DNA from: Hydrangea macrophylla
Lineage: Eukaryota; Streptophyta; Magnoliopsida; Cornales; Hydrangeaceae
NCBI GenBank assembly: GCA_033977485.1
Contig: CM066990.1
Coordinates: 13,706,001 to 13,770,000 of the forward strand
Reading direction: 5' to 3'
Length of the DNA: 64,000 bases
The position numbers were made by a program, and so were the translations under genes. Numbering within the stretch: position 1 is the first letter of the stretch; every line of letters begins with the position of its first letter. This document shows positions 11,142 to 22,600 of this stretch, piece after piece. The notes beneath the pieces are model-generated. The model made no database searches. It saw only the letters and a program-made list of their open reading frames with translations, and was not told the origin of the DNA.

Positions 11142-13671
11142 AACATAAACTACAAGTAGGATTTTACCTGCTGAAGAGTGCTTATAAAAGACGAAGTTAT
11201 CAACACCACACCGCTGGAGACCAAATTCAGCAACTTCGCTAAATCTTCCAAACCAAGCATGAGGGGACTATTTCAGACCATATAGGGACATCTTCAACCG
11301 ACAAACCATACTAGACTCCCCTTGAGCAACAAACCCAGGTGGTTGCTCCATATATTTCTCCTCCAAAAGAGTGCCATTTAGAAAGGCATTTTTGACATCC
11401 AACTGATGTAACTGCCAGTGAAAAGTAGCGGCAAGGGAGATAAACAGACGAACGGAAGCAATCTTGGCAACCGGAGAGAACGCCTCGGAATAATCAAGAC
11501 CATAAACCTGAGTATAGCCCTTGGCAACAACACGTGCTTTCAACCGATCAAAGGTGCCAACAGGATGCATTCTAACAGTAAAAACCCAACGACACCTAAC
11601 TACAGATTCCCAGATGGAAGAGGTACCAATTCCCAAATACCAGTTTCTCTCAAGGCAAACATCTCATCCTCCATAGCTTGTTTCCATCCTGAATGTGAAA
11701 GTGCCTCTGCAGTAGCCTTAGGAAGAGAGAAAGTCGACAAAGAGGCAACAAACGAAGAGAAAGCCGGAGACAAATAATTATAAGAGACAAAATTTGAAAT
11801 AGGATGAGAAGTACAAAACGCTTATCCTTCCAGATAGCAATCGGAAGGTCTGAGGCTGACAAAGGCGGATTTGAAGACACAGAGGACACAGCATAGTAGC
11901 TGAATCCTGAATAGTCTCAACAGTTTGATGATGGCGGGTGTATGTCTGGAGGTCAAGACGGTCCAATCTAGCTTTGGGAGGTAGGGAGAGGGGAAGGGGA
12001 AGGGGGACCATAAAGTCAGGATCAGTAATAGAGTGAGACTCAGAGTAATATGGAGTGGATTCAAAGAAGGTAACATCAGCAGAAACAAAGAAGCGACGCA
12101 AGGACTATAACAACGATAACCCTTCTTTGTTCTGGAGTACCCCAAGAAAACACACTTGATAGCACGGGGATCCAACTTATCGGTACCTGGAGTAAGTTGA
12201 TGCACAAAACAGCCACACCCGAACACACGTGGAGCAACAGGGAAATGTGGGGTAGTGGGAAACAAGGTGGCATGGGGTGTGCCCCCCTCAAGGATGTAAG
12301 ACGGCATACGATTAATTAAATGGCAAGCAGTAAGAACTGCATCTCCCCAAAATACACCCCTCAAGGATGTAAGACGACATACGATTAATTAAATGGCAAG
12401 CAGTAAGAACTGCATCTCCCCAAAAACCTTTGGGGACCCTCATCTCAAATAATAATGTACGGGTGACTTCTAATAAGTGACGGTTTTTTCTTCTGCAACC
12501 CCATTTTGCTGAGGGGTATAAACACACGAGGATTGATGAAGCATGCCATGTTGTGCCATATATGTGGTGAAAGGATGGGAAAAATATTCTGGTGCATTGT
12601 CACTAAGAAGAATTTTAATAGGAACATTAAACTGAGTCTTAATTTCATTATAGAATGTAGAAAATATAGAAAATAACTCGGAACAATTTTTCATTAAATA
12701 AAGCCACGTGGTTCGGGAAAAATCATCAACAAAACTAACAAAATACCGATACCCCTTAATAGAAGTAATACGGTGTGGACCCCAAACATCTTAATGCACT
12801 AATTGAAATGACCTAAACGCACGATTATTAACTCGGGGAGCAAATTGGACACAGTAATGCTTCCCCAATTAACAGGACTCACACTCTAAAGTAGATAAAT
12901 GACTTAAACTAGGTACTAATAGCTTCAGATTGGCCAAGGAATGATGATCAAGACGGCAGTGGATCTGGTGAGGAGACACAGTGGCAAGGCAAGCTGTTGG
13001 AGTTGAAGGTAGGCAGTTCATCAAAGTAGTAAAAACCTTCGGATTCATGCCCTACGCCAATCGTCCTCCGAGTCGTCAAATCCTGAATAAGAACAGAATC
13101 AAGGAAAAAAGAAACACAAGCATTAAGATCTTTTTAGTCAACTTCCCAACATATATCAAATTAAAGGGTGAACGAGATATAAAAAGAACAGATGATAAGG
13201 ACAAAGACAGGGATAATTGGACAGTCCCTATGCCTTCAATGGGCATAGAAGAGCCATCCGCCAAAGTAACGGGAGGTAAAGAAGAGAACGGTTCAAGAGA
13301 CGAAAAAAGGGTGGATATACCTGTGAGATGATCGGTGGTAGCAAAGTCCATTACCCAAGGACAAGTACAGGAAGTAAGACAAGCAGTGGAGGTACCTTTC
13401 TAAGCAAGAGAGATATTAGGAGCAGAAGCATGCTGAGAGGCCTGGAAATCGGATGTGCTCTTCACCAGAGATGGAAATCGGATCACCCGCAGCAGGAGCA
13501 TGAGAAGATGGTAAAGCATCACTAGAAACAACAGCATGTGCAAATCGAGCAGGGCGACCAATGAGATCCCAACATGTGTCCTTGTAATGATAGTCCTTAT
13601 CACAATTGGTGCAATGACGACGACCACCACGACCACGACCACCATATCTACCACGATAACCACCACGGGTC
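11142..13671 (-). pseudogene. old copia RT N-terminus, integrase, protease and Gag zinc region
   Basis: Read on the minus strand. RT resumes at 11142 directly after the insertion point and runs to about 11640 (SLYGLK, NAFLNGTLLEE, CRWVFTVRMHP). The integrase follows (about 11820-12900: FWGDAVLTACHLINRMPS, HTPQQ, LSTLECESC). The protease region is at 13076-13350 (MDFATTDHLTG, so the aspartate context is changed from VIDSAATDH) and the Gag zinc region at 13530-13671. Frames are broken repeatedly, and a 73-bp tandem duplication lies at 12288-12433. The block ends at 13671, where another copia is inserted. Confidence 0.85.
12288..12433 (-). repeat. 73-bp tandem duplication within the old integrase
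   Basis: Two adjacent copies (12288-12360, 12361-12433) differ at a couple of bases. Since 73 is not a multiple of three, it also shifts the frame. The intact relative has a single copy. Confidence 0.85.
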
Positions 13672-15248
13672 TGTTGAGTTTCATTAGTTATAAATGTTTT
13701 ATTTATTTTATGATTAGTATAGGGACTTGTGTGTAATTACTTGTTCTCTTGTTATTATAAATAAAGAGGTCTCACAGTTGTGAGATTAAGCCTTCAATAA
13801 TATTGTGTAATGATATTCAACATGGTATCAGAGCCTCCCTAAATTAGGGTTCTGTCACCACCACCAGCCGCCTACCATCACCACCATCCGCCGCCACCCT
13901 AACCTTAACCCTAACCCTAGCCGACCCAACGAGAATTTCATCGCAAAGTTACTGTTCATCGCAAAGTTACTGTTCATCGCAGCGCTATTCATCGCAGCAC
14001 TGTTCATCGAGTTACTGTTCACCGCAGCACTGTTCACGCAGCACTATTCACACCTAGCCGCAATAATTTTTTGTAATGATATTCAACATGGTATCAGAGA
14101 TTAGGCCACCCTTCGTTTTATTTACTTCGTTTTTTATTTCCTTCTCTTGTCAGTAATAAAAGTGTTTCCAACATTTCTTGTGAGGCTTGTGAGTTGGGAA
14201 AACATTATCGTGCAACTTATAATTCTAGTTTTAATAAAAGTACTGTTCCATTTGCTATTATTCACACTGATGTTTGGGGTCCTTCTCCTATTATCACTCT
14301 AAATGGCTATAAGTGGTTTGTTACCTTTATTGATGACTGTACTCGCACTACTTGGGTTTATTTGATGAAGGATAAGAATGATGTTTTTTCCATCTTTAAA
14401 TCCTTTCACAAAATGATATGCACACAGTTTAGCACAGTTGTCAAGGTTGTTCGGTCTGACAAAGGGGGGGAATACATCTTTGGTGGTCTCACTCACTATT
14501 TTTCTGAACATGGAATGATCCATCAAACTTCTTGCACTAACACCCCTCAGCAAAATGGTGTTGCAGAGAGAAAAAACCGTCATTTGTTAGAATCAGCCAG
14601 GTCTATGCTCTTCTCTATGCACCTTCCCAAGTCTTACTGGGGGGAAGCAGTCCTAACTGCATCCTATCTTATCAACCGTCTTCCTTCTCGTGTCCTTGGT
14701 AAGAAATCTCCAATTGAGCTTCTTACTAAGTCATCCTCCATTTTTCCCATTCCTCCTAAAGTGTTTGGTTGTGTGTGTTTTGTCCACAATCATTCTCCTT
14801 CTCGTCGGAAGTTAGATCCTCGTTCTATCAAATGTGTCTTTGTTGGTTATTCTCCAACTCAGAAAGGGTACAAGTGTTATCATCCTCCTACTCGTCGGTG
14901 GTATGTATCTATGGATGTCACTTTTGATGAAACACTTTCCTACTTTCAGTCCTCTCTTTCTCCTCTTCAGGGGGAGATAGACCAGCAAGCAAAGCAGCTA
15001 GCAGACGTTCTTACCAAGAGTCTAGCAAGTCGTTCGTTTCACTTTATCCTTAGCAAGCTGGGAATGAGAGATATCTTCGCACCAGCTTGAGGGGGAGTGT
15101 TGAGTTTCATTAGTTATAAATGTTTTATTTACTTTATGATTAGTATAGGGACTTGTGTGTAATTACTTGTTCTCTTGTTATTATAAATAAAGAGGTCTCA
15201 CAGTTGTGAGATTAAGCCTTCAATAATATTGTGTAATGATATTCAACA
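13672..15248 (+). mobile_element. internally deleted Ty1/copia element (1577 bp)
   Basis: LTRs at 13672-13822 and 15098-15248 (151 bp each) differ by one base. The TSD gggtc is at 13667-13671 and 15249-15253. The primer site TGGTATCAGAGCC begins at 13823 and the polypurine tract GGGGGAG precedes 15098. Only the integrase and the last stretch of RNase H remain: Gag and protease are missing at the 5' side and RT plus most of RNase H at the 3' side. It is related to the element at 19196 (similar LTR 3' part, same LGMRDIFAPA tail). It must have moved using proteins supplied by another copy. Confidence 0.95.
14194..15090 (+). pseudogene. copia integrase fused to the RNase H tail by an internal deletion
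   Basis: The open frame starts within the integrase zinc domain (CEACELGKHYRATYN, no ATG at the domain start), keeps the core (HTDVWGP, VRSDKGGEY, PQQNGVAERKN) and the GKR-type tail (FVGYSPTQKGYKCYH), and reads through TFDETLSYFQSSLSPLQGE. It then jumps straight to KQLADVLTKSLASRSFHFI and ends LGMRDIFAPA. In the related full element the skipped part is about 1.9 kb of RT and RNase H. The frame is preserved across the junction. Confidence 0.9.
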
Positions 15249-15605
15249 GGGTCCACGGCCACAACGGGGATTACCATCACCCCGACTAGCAGTGTGCGGT
15301 AGTAACTAAGGCGGAATGATCAGTAACAGAAAAATTAAAACCCTAATCACGAGACGTACTCGGGAGAGCACGCTGGTATGTCTCAGCAAGAGAAGGCAAA
15401 GAGGCACCCCCTAGAATCTGGGACCGAACAGGCTCAAAATCAGATTTAAAGCCAGCAAGAAATTTCATTACGGCCATTTGCTCACGCTGTGGTGAGCATC
15501 AAAACCCAAACCAGTGAGGGCAATATTAACAGCCCGGGACTATTGGAGAAAATTGAATCCATTCAACTTCCTAGTGGTGAGTTGAGGAAGAGCTTTGGAT
15601 TCCAT
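15249..15605 (-). pseudogene. old copia Gag N-terminal half
   Basis: The minus-strand start at 15605 reads MESKALPQLTTRKLNG, the same Gag start as the intact element. Gag continues with frame breaks to the insertion point at 15249 and resumes on the other side at 13671. Between 15606 and 16174 is the leader, with a decayed GC-rich minisatellite and primer site. Confidence 0.8.
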
Positions 15606-16313
15606 GGAGAGTATAGATCTCAAGGAAAGAATGAAACCAAACGGAACGAGATCTGAAGCAAAACGAAGTCAAGAACCTTGTCGCAGAAGCAGATCGGAGC
15701 CACAAACACCAAGAAAGAGAGACCAAGGCTGCTGGAGGGTCATAGAGGGCTGCTGGAGCAAATCAGAGCCACAAAACCAAGAAAAAAGAGACCACAAGGC
15801 TACTGGAGGGTCGCAGAAGGCTGCTGGAGGGAGTCCGGACGCTGCTGGAGGGTTGCCGGAGCTTCTGGAGGGTCGCCGAAGTTAGGCGAGAGTCGCCGGA
15901 CTCAGGTGAGGGTTGCAGAGGGTGGGCTGGTGGTTGAGGACTGCGGCTGTTTGGTTTTGGATGCAGCTGCTTGGATTTGTAAAAAAGAGGCTGCTGCGGC
16001 TAGGGTTTGGCTGCTCTTAACTATTTAGGGTTTGGCTGCGGCTGATTGAACACAGGGATGAATAGTAAGCCTCTCGAACTTCTCACAGAAATCCGGCAAC
16101 AAGAATGAACCTCGAACCCTAACTAAGGATCGGTAACAAGATGAGCAAACCCAAGAACGGTTGCTTTAATACCATGTAAATGTGTGGAATCACAATATAT
16201 TGAATGAATGAAAAGAAGAATACAAGAGCCTATATATAGCCTTCAACACCTAGACTAATACACTAGCTAAGCGATGTGGGACAACACATATACAATATTA
16301 CACACTATTAACA

Positions 16314-16763
16314 GGAAGCATTAGTGTTGCGTGAACAATTATACTCACCTACTCAATGACCCCACCCGGCCCCAAAGGCCGCCAAGATGCTTCCCTTTTA
16401 TTGATATTCACACCACCAGCTGAAGATCACATTTAGTTGCAATCCAAAAATCGCTATCGTACGCCACACCATCTCTTTATACGGGCCCAAGGAAAAATTT
16501 CACATGAAAAGCAAGGGAATTCAAGTTGTAAAGTATTATGGAATTGTTTCTTCCCAATCAACAAATTCAGCAATAAAGCCACTTCTTAAAGGTCTGCAGT
16601 TGTATTCGATTTTGCTCTTCCTAACCTGAACTCAACCATAAATCTTAACTAACTATAAAACCACCAAGTCACCAACATAATAATTGTGAAATATTTGCTA
16701 AAAGACAGAATTGGAACTAAACATGAAATTAACGAAAATAGGACAATAGTTAGAGGTGCTCAC
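16314..16763 (-). other. intron 8 sequence, no recognised element
   Basis: AT-rich unique-looking sequence between exon 8 and the old copia insertion. With 4104-4337 on the other side of that insertion it forms the native intron. I looked for the next DUF1350 exon in both and found none. Confidence 0.6.
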
Positions 16764-16913
16764 TAGTCGTCGAGTTTCTTCTGGTTTTGGAGCAAAATTT
16801 TCCCTTCCATTAACCAAGTCCATGTACAAAGGAGGAAGTTGCTCAACCAAAGGAAGAACTTGCTTCATAATCGGAGGGCTAAGGGTCTCCAACTGCTTCA
16901 GAGTCATCTCCGC
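16764..16913 (-). CDS. DUF1350 gene exon 8 (50 codons)
   Basis: The acceptor is ...CTTACAG|GCGGAG on the minus strand at 16913/16914 and the donor CTA|GTGAGC at 16764. Phase 0 on both sides. It encodes residues 271-320, starting AEMTLKQLETLSPPIMK and ending KPEETRRL. This is a conserved block of plant DUF1350 proteins (PPIMKQVLPLVEQLPPLYMD). Reading on past the donor meets non-family sequence and a stop, supporting the splice site. The next exon is not present between here and position 1 outside the transposons, so intron 8 is at least 16.7 kb. Confidence 0.93.
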
Positions 16914-17204
16914 CTGTAAGGATATTATCAAAGAAAGATAAAGTTATCCATTCAGAAACTAAGGATATTATCATAAAAGGATCAGTTGTCCATTGCAATT
17001 GTCACGGATGCAAACCAAGTATATGTAAGCTCTTACACCTACAAACATCAAGTGATATCTAGTTTCTTGGTATACCCATCCTTGGTATACCCATCCACGG
17101 TGGAAGTGCAAATAATAATTAAGAGTGCATTTCACTTGGGTTTTAAAATAGTCACTTTTGGAATAAGAGATCTTTTAAATGCCACAAATTGAAGCTTTTT
17201 TAAA

Positions 17205-17459
17205 GGGTAAATGTCACCTACCTCGCTTGAGGTTTGGCTTTAATACACAGGCCTCCCCTCACGTTTCATGAATCTCACTTACCTCCCTTATATTTGTATT
17301 TTAGTATCAGATTCCCCCCTCCCTTTAACAAAAAGTTAAAAATTTTAGGGAATCTAATACTAAAATTCAAAAGTAAGGGAGGAAAGTGAGATTGTTGAAA
17401 CATGAGGGGAGGTATGTGTATTAAGGTCAAACCTCAGGGGAGGTAGGTCATATTTACCC
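17205..17459. mobile_element. MITE with about 115-bp terminal inverted repeats
   Basis: Starts GGGTAAATGTCACCTACC and ends with the inverted form ...ATTTACCC. The arms pair over roughly 115 bp (GAGGTTTG, TTAATACACA and CTCACTTxCCTCCCTTA are all mirrored). Flanks ttttttaaa / ttttaaaaa suggest a 9-bp imperfect duplication, as in Mutator-like MITEs; that assignment is inference. Confidence 0.75.
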
Positions 17460-18534
17460 TTTTAAAAAGCTGTTTATCAGGTTCAAAATTTCAAAAACAT
17501 GAAAAAGCTAATTCAGAAGGTCATAACTTTTTGAAAAACCACACAGAAAATGCTATCCCAAACAGGCTTCAAGTTACAAGGCCAAGAAAATTGAAGAAAC
17601 ATAAAATTTAAAGGACATGGCATGAAATAAACGGAGGGAGGCAAATTTGAATAGATAACAAACCCAGTTTACCCCTCCCAACGAATCGAATTGACGAGAC
17701 CACCACGTAATGGCATTCTTACAAAAGTAGAAATTAAAAAATAAAATTTGAAGACTAATTAAAAATAACCTAGAAGTAGAAAGGGATGCAGAAGAAGTTC
17801 GTAAGCTAAAACCCCAGCTGTGTTAAGATGTATCTACTCTACTTCTCGCTATTATCTGTTCATTTGCAACGCTATACAGCTGCTAAAAGGCTATCAATTA
17901 ATTTGGATGTTAAAAACCAAGAATGAACATATTTGTGCAATCGAACTCCAAATGTAAAACACAATTACAATTTTGAATGAAATCACTAGGAATGGTAATG
18001 CTGTTAAGTGTTGTGTTTTATCCTGCATTGTAAAGCACAGGCAATTACATAGTAAGTAGATACATATTTTCATGTGCAATCAGAAACCCGAAAATAATGA
18101 GACAAATGCTGTTTATGGTACAGGTAATTGTACAATATACATCTTAATTTCAACACCAACTATACATCTAACAACACTTTCCTCGGTCCTACATTTGAAC
18201 AAACCTCACTAACATCTTTTCTAAAATCTTCACTTTTTGCACTAATGGCTGTTGAACCTTTACATCATGCCTCCGAGTTTCTTTAATGATATCTCATTCC
18301 ACTTACATACTCTGAGGACCCCCTACAACCATTTACTACAACCACCAATCTGATTCCACCAAACCTTGGTTTTTTGCACCTATAAATCGCGTGGATTAAA
18401 GCGCAGAACCTTAATTCGCAATGACAAGCCAAAAAAGAGAACATGCAGATCAGAATTCAACGAAAGAAGAGGAGTAAGTCTAGGAATACAACCAAAAGTG
18501 TACTATAAGTTAGCAGATGAATAGCCTCTAATAA
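17460..18534 (-). other. intron 7 sequence, nothing recognised
   Basis: AT-rich, no long ORF, no repeat structure I could define. Probably native intron sequence. Confidence 0.5.
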
Positions 18535-19439
18535 TGTCACGCCCTGGAGCAGCAAAAATAGGGAAAATAAAATTCATTTTTGGGTCCATAGGCCGTGACA
18601 GATGAATGTCACCGCATTGTCCATAATCAAAGTCTAATCATCAGAGTATTATAACAATAAACATGTGGGGAATTCTAAGTTCAACCATTCGTAATAAAAG
18701 ATAATTAGTAAACTATTACAAAACCATTTGTATCATCAAAACGAAATAAAGTGTTACGGCCACACATGCTGATTACAAACCTTATACTAACATATAAGTC
18801 TCTAAAACATTAAATATAATAACTACGACGTGGCTCCTGATCTTCAACTCGCGTAGTAGTGTAATATCCCAACATTTTGACATGTGATAATATTATCTTA
18901 ATGTGCATTATACGGTAATGACATGAATATATATGTGATTTGCATACCTAATCTTATTATTAAGTAATGGAAGGAATTTAAGAGTTGATAAACTCTTGTT
19001 ATGTGTTATACATGGCAATCTATTTGGCATTTGCATATTTTGAAAGACATGGAATTTTTTAATACCTTGTATTGGATATATATTTGATGTAAAATGTTGA
19101 ATTGCTAGACAAGGGCATAAATGATAGGAGTAAAAAGAATACATTTTTCTAACTAGTAGGTGAATTAGCAATTCACGAGAACTAGAGGAGCTATTTGTTG
19201 AAAGAAGTCCTTTTATTTTTTCTTATCTTTATGTTATTTTTTAGAGTTTGAGGACTCAAATGTAATTTCCTTTTCTTTTATTATAAATACAAGAGAGACT
19301 CACAATTGTGAGGTCTAAGCCTGAAAAATACTCTCTCAAAAATCCAACATGGTATCAGAGCCACCCTGAATTAGGGTTTGACTCATCTCAACCACAACCA
19401 CCACCATCCACAATCAATCCCAAACCCTAACCACTACAC

Positions 19440-19545
19440 TGTTCACGCGGCACTGTTCATCGGCACTGTTCACTGACACTATTCATCGTCACTGTTCACC
19501 GACACTGTTCATCGTCACTGTTCACCGACACTGTTTATCGGTGGG
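19440..19545 (+). repeat. short-period leader repeat (CACTGTTCATCG-like)
   Basis: About eight imperfect copies of an 11-13 bp motif CACTGTTCA(T/C)CG in the untranslated leader. A similar array is in the leader of the deleted element (about 13945-14050). Confidence 0.85.
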
Positions 19546-19687
19546 CTGTTTTGATTGGTTCTTTGTTTTCGAGGTTTTAGGTCCGTGATCGGACCAATGA
19601 TTTGTCCATAGATTGGACTTCTGAGTACTAGGGTTGCCTTGACTACCTTCGTTTACTTGTGAAGCGGGTGTGTGTTCAACCTTCAAC

Positions 19688-22600
19688 ATGCCTAAGGATG
19701 GTGTGACACCCGAAAAATCTTCGAAGAGTGCCGAATCCTCTGGATCTCCTATAGGTAATGAGAGACAACCCTTCATTACCGAGAATCCTGGTTCTAAAAT
19801 CACCACAGTCTTGTTTAATGGTGATAACTACCTGTCATGGTCTCAGTCGGCAACTCTCTGGCTCCGAAGTCGAGCCAAGTTTGGTTATGTTGATGGTACA
19901 GTCAAGGCCCCTAGTCGCGATGATCCCTTTTATGCAAAGTGGGAAGTTGATAATTACTTGATCATGACTTGGCTAGTTCGTTCCATGGAGCCTGAACTAG
20001 CAGATCCGTACCTGTCTATGGAAACAGCGCAAGGTATTTGGGACACTCTGGCTCAGACTTACACCCGGAAGGAGAATGTAGCCCAAGTTCATGAGTTTCG
20101 CCATAGTGGTGGTCAGGGTAGTGGACCCCAGGATCAGTTGACTATCGGATCTGAGTCTACTCATCATGAGGATTCTCATGCTTCCTCACCTTCATCCGCA
20201 CTTGGAGATATTGGCCATACTGATATTAAGACACTACCTTGTATTATGGCTCAGCTTGATACTCCCACGAATGCCTCTACTTCTTTTGCCCAAAAAGGTA
20301 ATTTTGCTAATTGTTCAAGTGCTTTAAGTGCTAATTCTAGGCAGCCATGGATCATTGACTCTGGAGCTTCTGATCATATGACTGGTCTTTCTACTGAGTT
20401 TTCTACTTATAATCCGTGTTCAGGGAAAGAGAAAGTTAGAACTGCGGATGGTTCCCTTTTCCCTGTTTCTGGTAAAGGTGTCATTAATGTTTCTAATTCT
20501 CTGTCTTTATCCTCTGTACTTCATGTGCCTAATTTTTCGACTAATCTTCTTTCAATTAGTCGTCTTACCCGTGATCTTAACTGCAGCGTAACTTTTTTTC
20601 CTACTCACTGTATCTTTCAGGATCTCTCCACGAAGAAGGTGATTGGCAGTGGTAGAGAGGAGAATGGTCTCTATTTTTTGTTGCCCGATGGAGCTACTAG
20701 TGGGAACTTGACACAAGCTGCTCATCACTCACATAGCGACACACTCCCTCGAGAGGCTTGGCTATGGCATCAAAGATTGGGACATCCCTCTTTTTATTTG
20801 CTTCGTTTTTTGTTTCCTTCCTTAGTAAAAAATAGAAGTGTTTCTGAGATTTCTTGTGAGGCCTGTGAGCTAGGAAAACACCATCGTGCTACATTTAATT
20901 CCAGTTTTAATAAAAGTACTATTCCCTTTGCTATTATTCATACCGATGTTTGGGGTCCTTCTCCAGTTATTTCTTTAAAGGGATATAAATGGTTTGTCAC
21001 ATTTATCGATGATTGCACTCGCACTACTTGGGTCTATTTGATGAAAGAAAAAAAGTGATGTGTTTTCTATCTTTCAAACATTCCATAAAATGATATGTAC
21101 CCAGTTTAGTGCAGTTGTCAAAATTGTTCGGTCGGATAAAGGGGGGGAATATATCTATGGTGGTTTCACTCACTATTTTTCAGAGTATGGCATGGTCCAT
21201 CAGACGTCGTGTACTAATACTCCACAACAGAATGGAGTAGCTGAGAGAAAAAACCGGCACTTGTTAGAGTCTGCTAGGTCCATGTTGTTCTCCATGCAAC
21301 TTCCCAAGTCTTACTGGGGAGAGGCCGTCCTAACTGCTGCATATCTTATTAATCGTCTGCCTACCCGTGTGCTTGGTAAAAGAAGTCCAATCGAACTTCT
21401 TACTAATCCGTCCTCAATTTTCCCCATTCCTCCTAAAGTGTTTGGTTGTGCTTGTTTTGTCCACAATCACTCTCCTTTTCGAAGAAAGTTAGATCCTCGT
21501 TCCCTTAAATGTGTTTTTGTTGGGTATTCACCTACACAAAAAGGGTACAAGTGTTATCATCCTCCCACTCGTAAATGGTATGTGTCTATGGATGTTACCT
21601 TTGATGAGACATTGTCATACTTCTAGCCTTCCCAGCCATCTCTTCAGGGGGAGAAAGAGAACAATGAAGAGATGCCTGTAGAAATTGTTCCATTCACTAT
21701 AGGAAGCGAGGAGGGTGAAAGAGAAGAAAAGAAAGAAGGACAGATAAGTGAAAGTGAGGAAAAGAAAGAGGGAGAGTGGAGTGGAAGTGAAGAAAAGAAA
21801 GGGGGGGAAAGTAGAGAAGGAAAAGGAAAGGAACTACTCACCTATTCAAAGAATAAAGGAAGGAAAATTTTTGGGACAACGGAAAAGAGAACCATCTCTC
21901 CAATATCACTACAATTGTCTTCTTCAAGTGATGAATGTCCAGGTATTTCTAGTCCTTTGATTCCTTCTACTCCTATTCCTAATTCCCCTTCTTCTGTTTC
22001 TTCCTCTGTTGATGAATTAGACGTACCTATTGCTCTTCGCAAGGGTATTAGGGAGTGTACTAAACATCCGATTTCTAAATTTGTTTCGTACTCTCGATTA
22101 TCTTCATCACATAAGGCCTTTGTGTCGAAACTCGATTTTGTTTCTATTCCTAACCATGTACAGGAAGCTCTATATGATCCTAACTGGAAATCTGCCATGG
22201 TTGAAGAGATGAAAGCACTTCACAAGAATGGTACTTGGGAATTAGTAGAGCTACCTCGAGGGAAAAAGACAGTGGGGTACAAGTGGGTGTTCACTGTAAA
22301 GCACAAAGCAGATGGGACAATCGAAAGGTATAAGGCAAGGTTGGTTGCCAAGGGCTTTACTCAGACTTATGGGGTAGACTATCAGGAGACCTTTGCCCCT
22401 GTTGCTAAGATGAACTCCATCAGGGTTCTGTTATCCCTAGCAGCAAATCTAGAGTGGCCTTTACATCAGTTTGACGTGAAGAATGCATTTCTACATGGTG
22501 ATTTAGAAGAAGAGGTGTACATGGATATTCCTCCTGGGTTTGAGAATAGCAAGACTGGAGGCAAAGTGTGCCGTCTTAAGAAGTCTTTATATGGACTAAA

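Larger units (their letters stand above)
4338..16313 (-). mobile_element. old Ty1/copia element serving as host for three later insertions
   Basis: Boundaries are fixed by a 5-bp target-site duplication, ggaag, at 4333-4337 and 16314-16318. Minus orientation: 5' LTR 16175-16313 (139 bp), 3' LTR 4338-4477 (140 bp) next to the polypurine tract (minus strand TTGAGGGGGAA). The primer site near 16163-16174 is decayed (TGGTATTAAAGC). Removing the three insertions (5325-6267, 6372-11141, 13672-15248 and their duplicated target bases) leaves about 4.67 kb, close to the 4770 bp of the intact relative at 6372. Coding capacity is broken by stops, small indels and a 73-bp tandem duplication. Confidence 0.93.
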
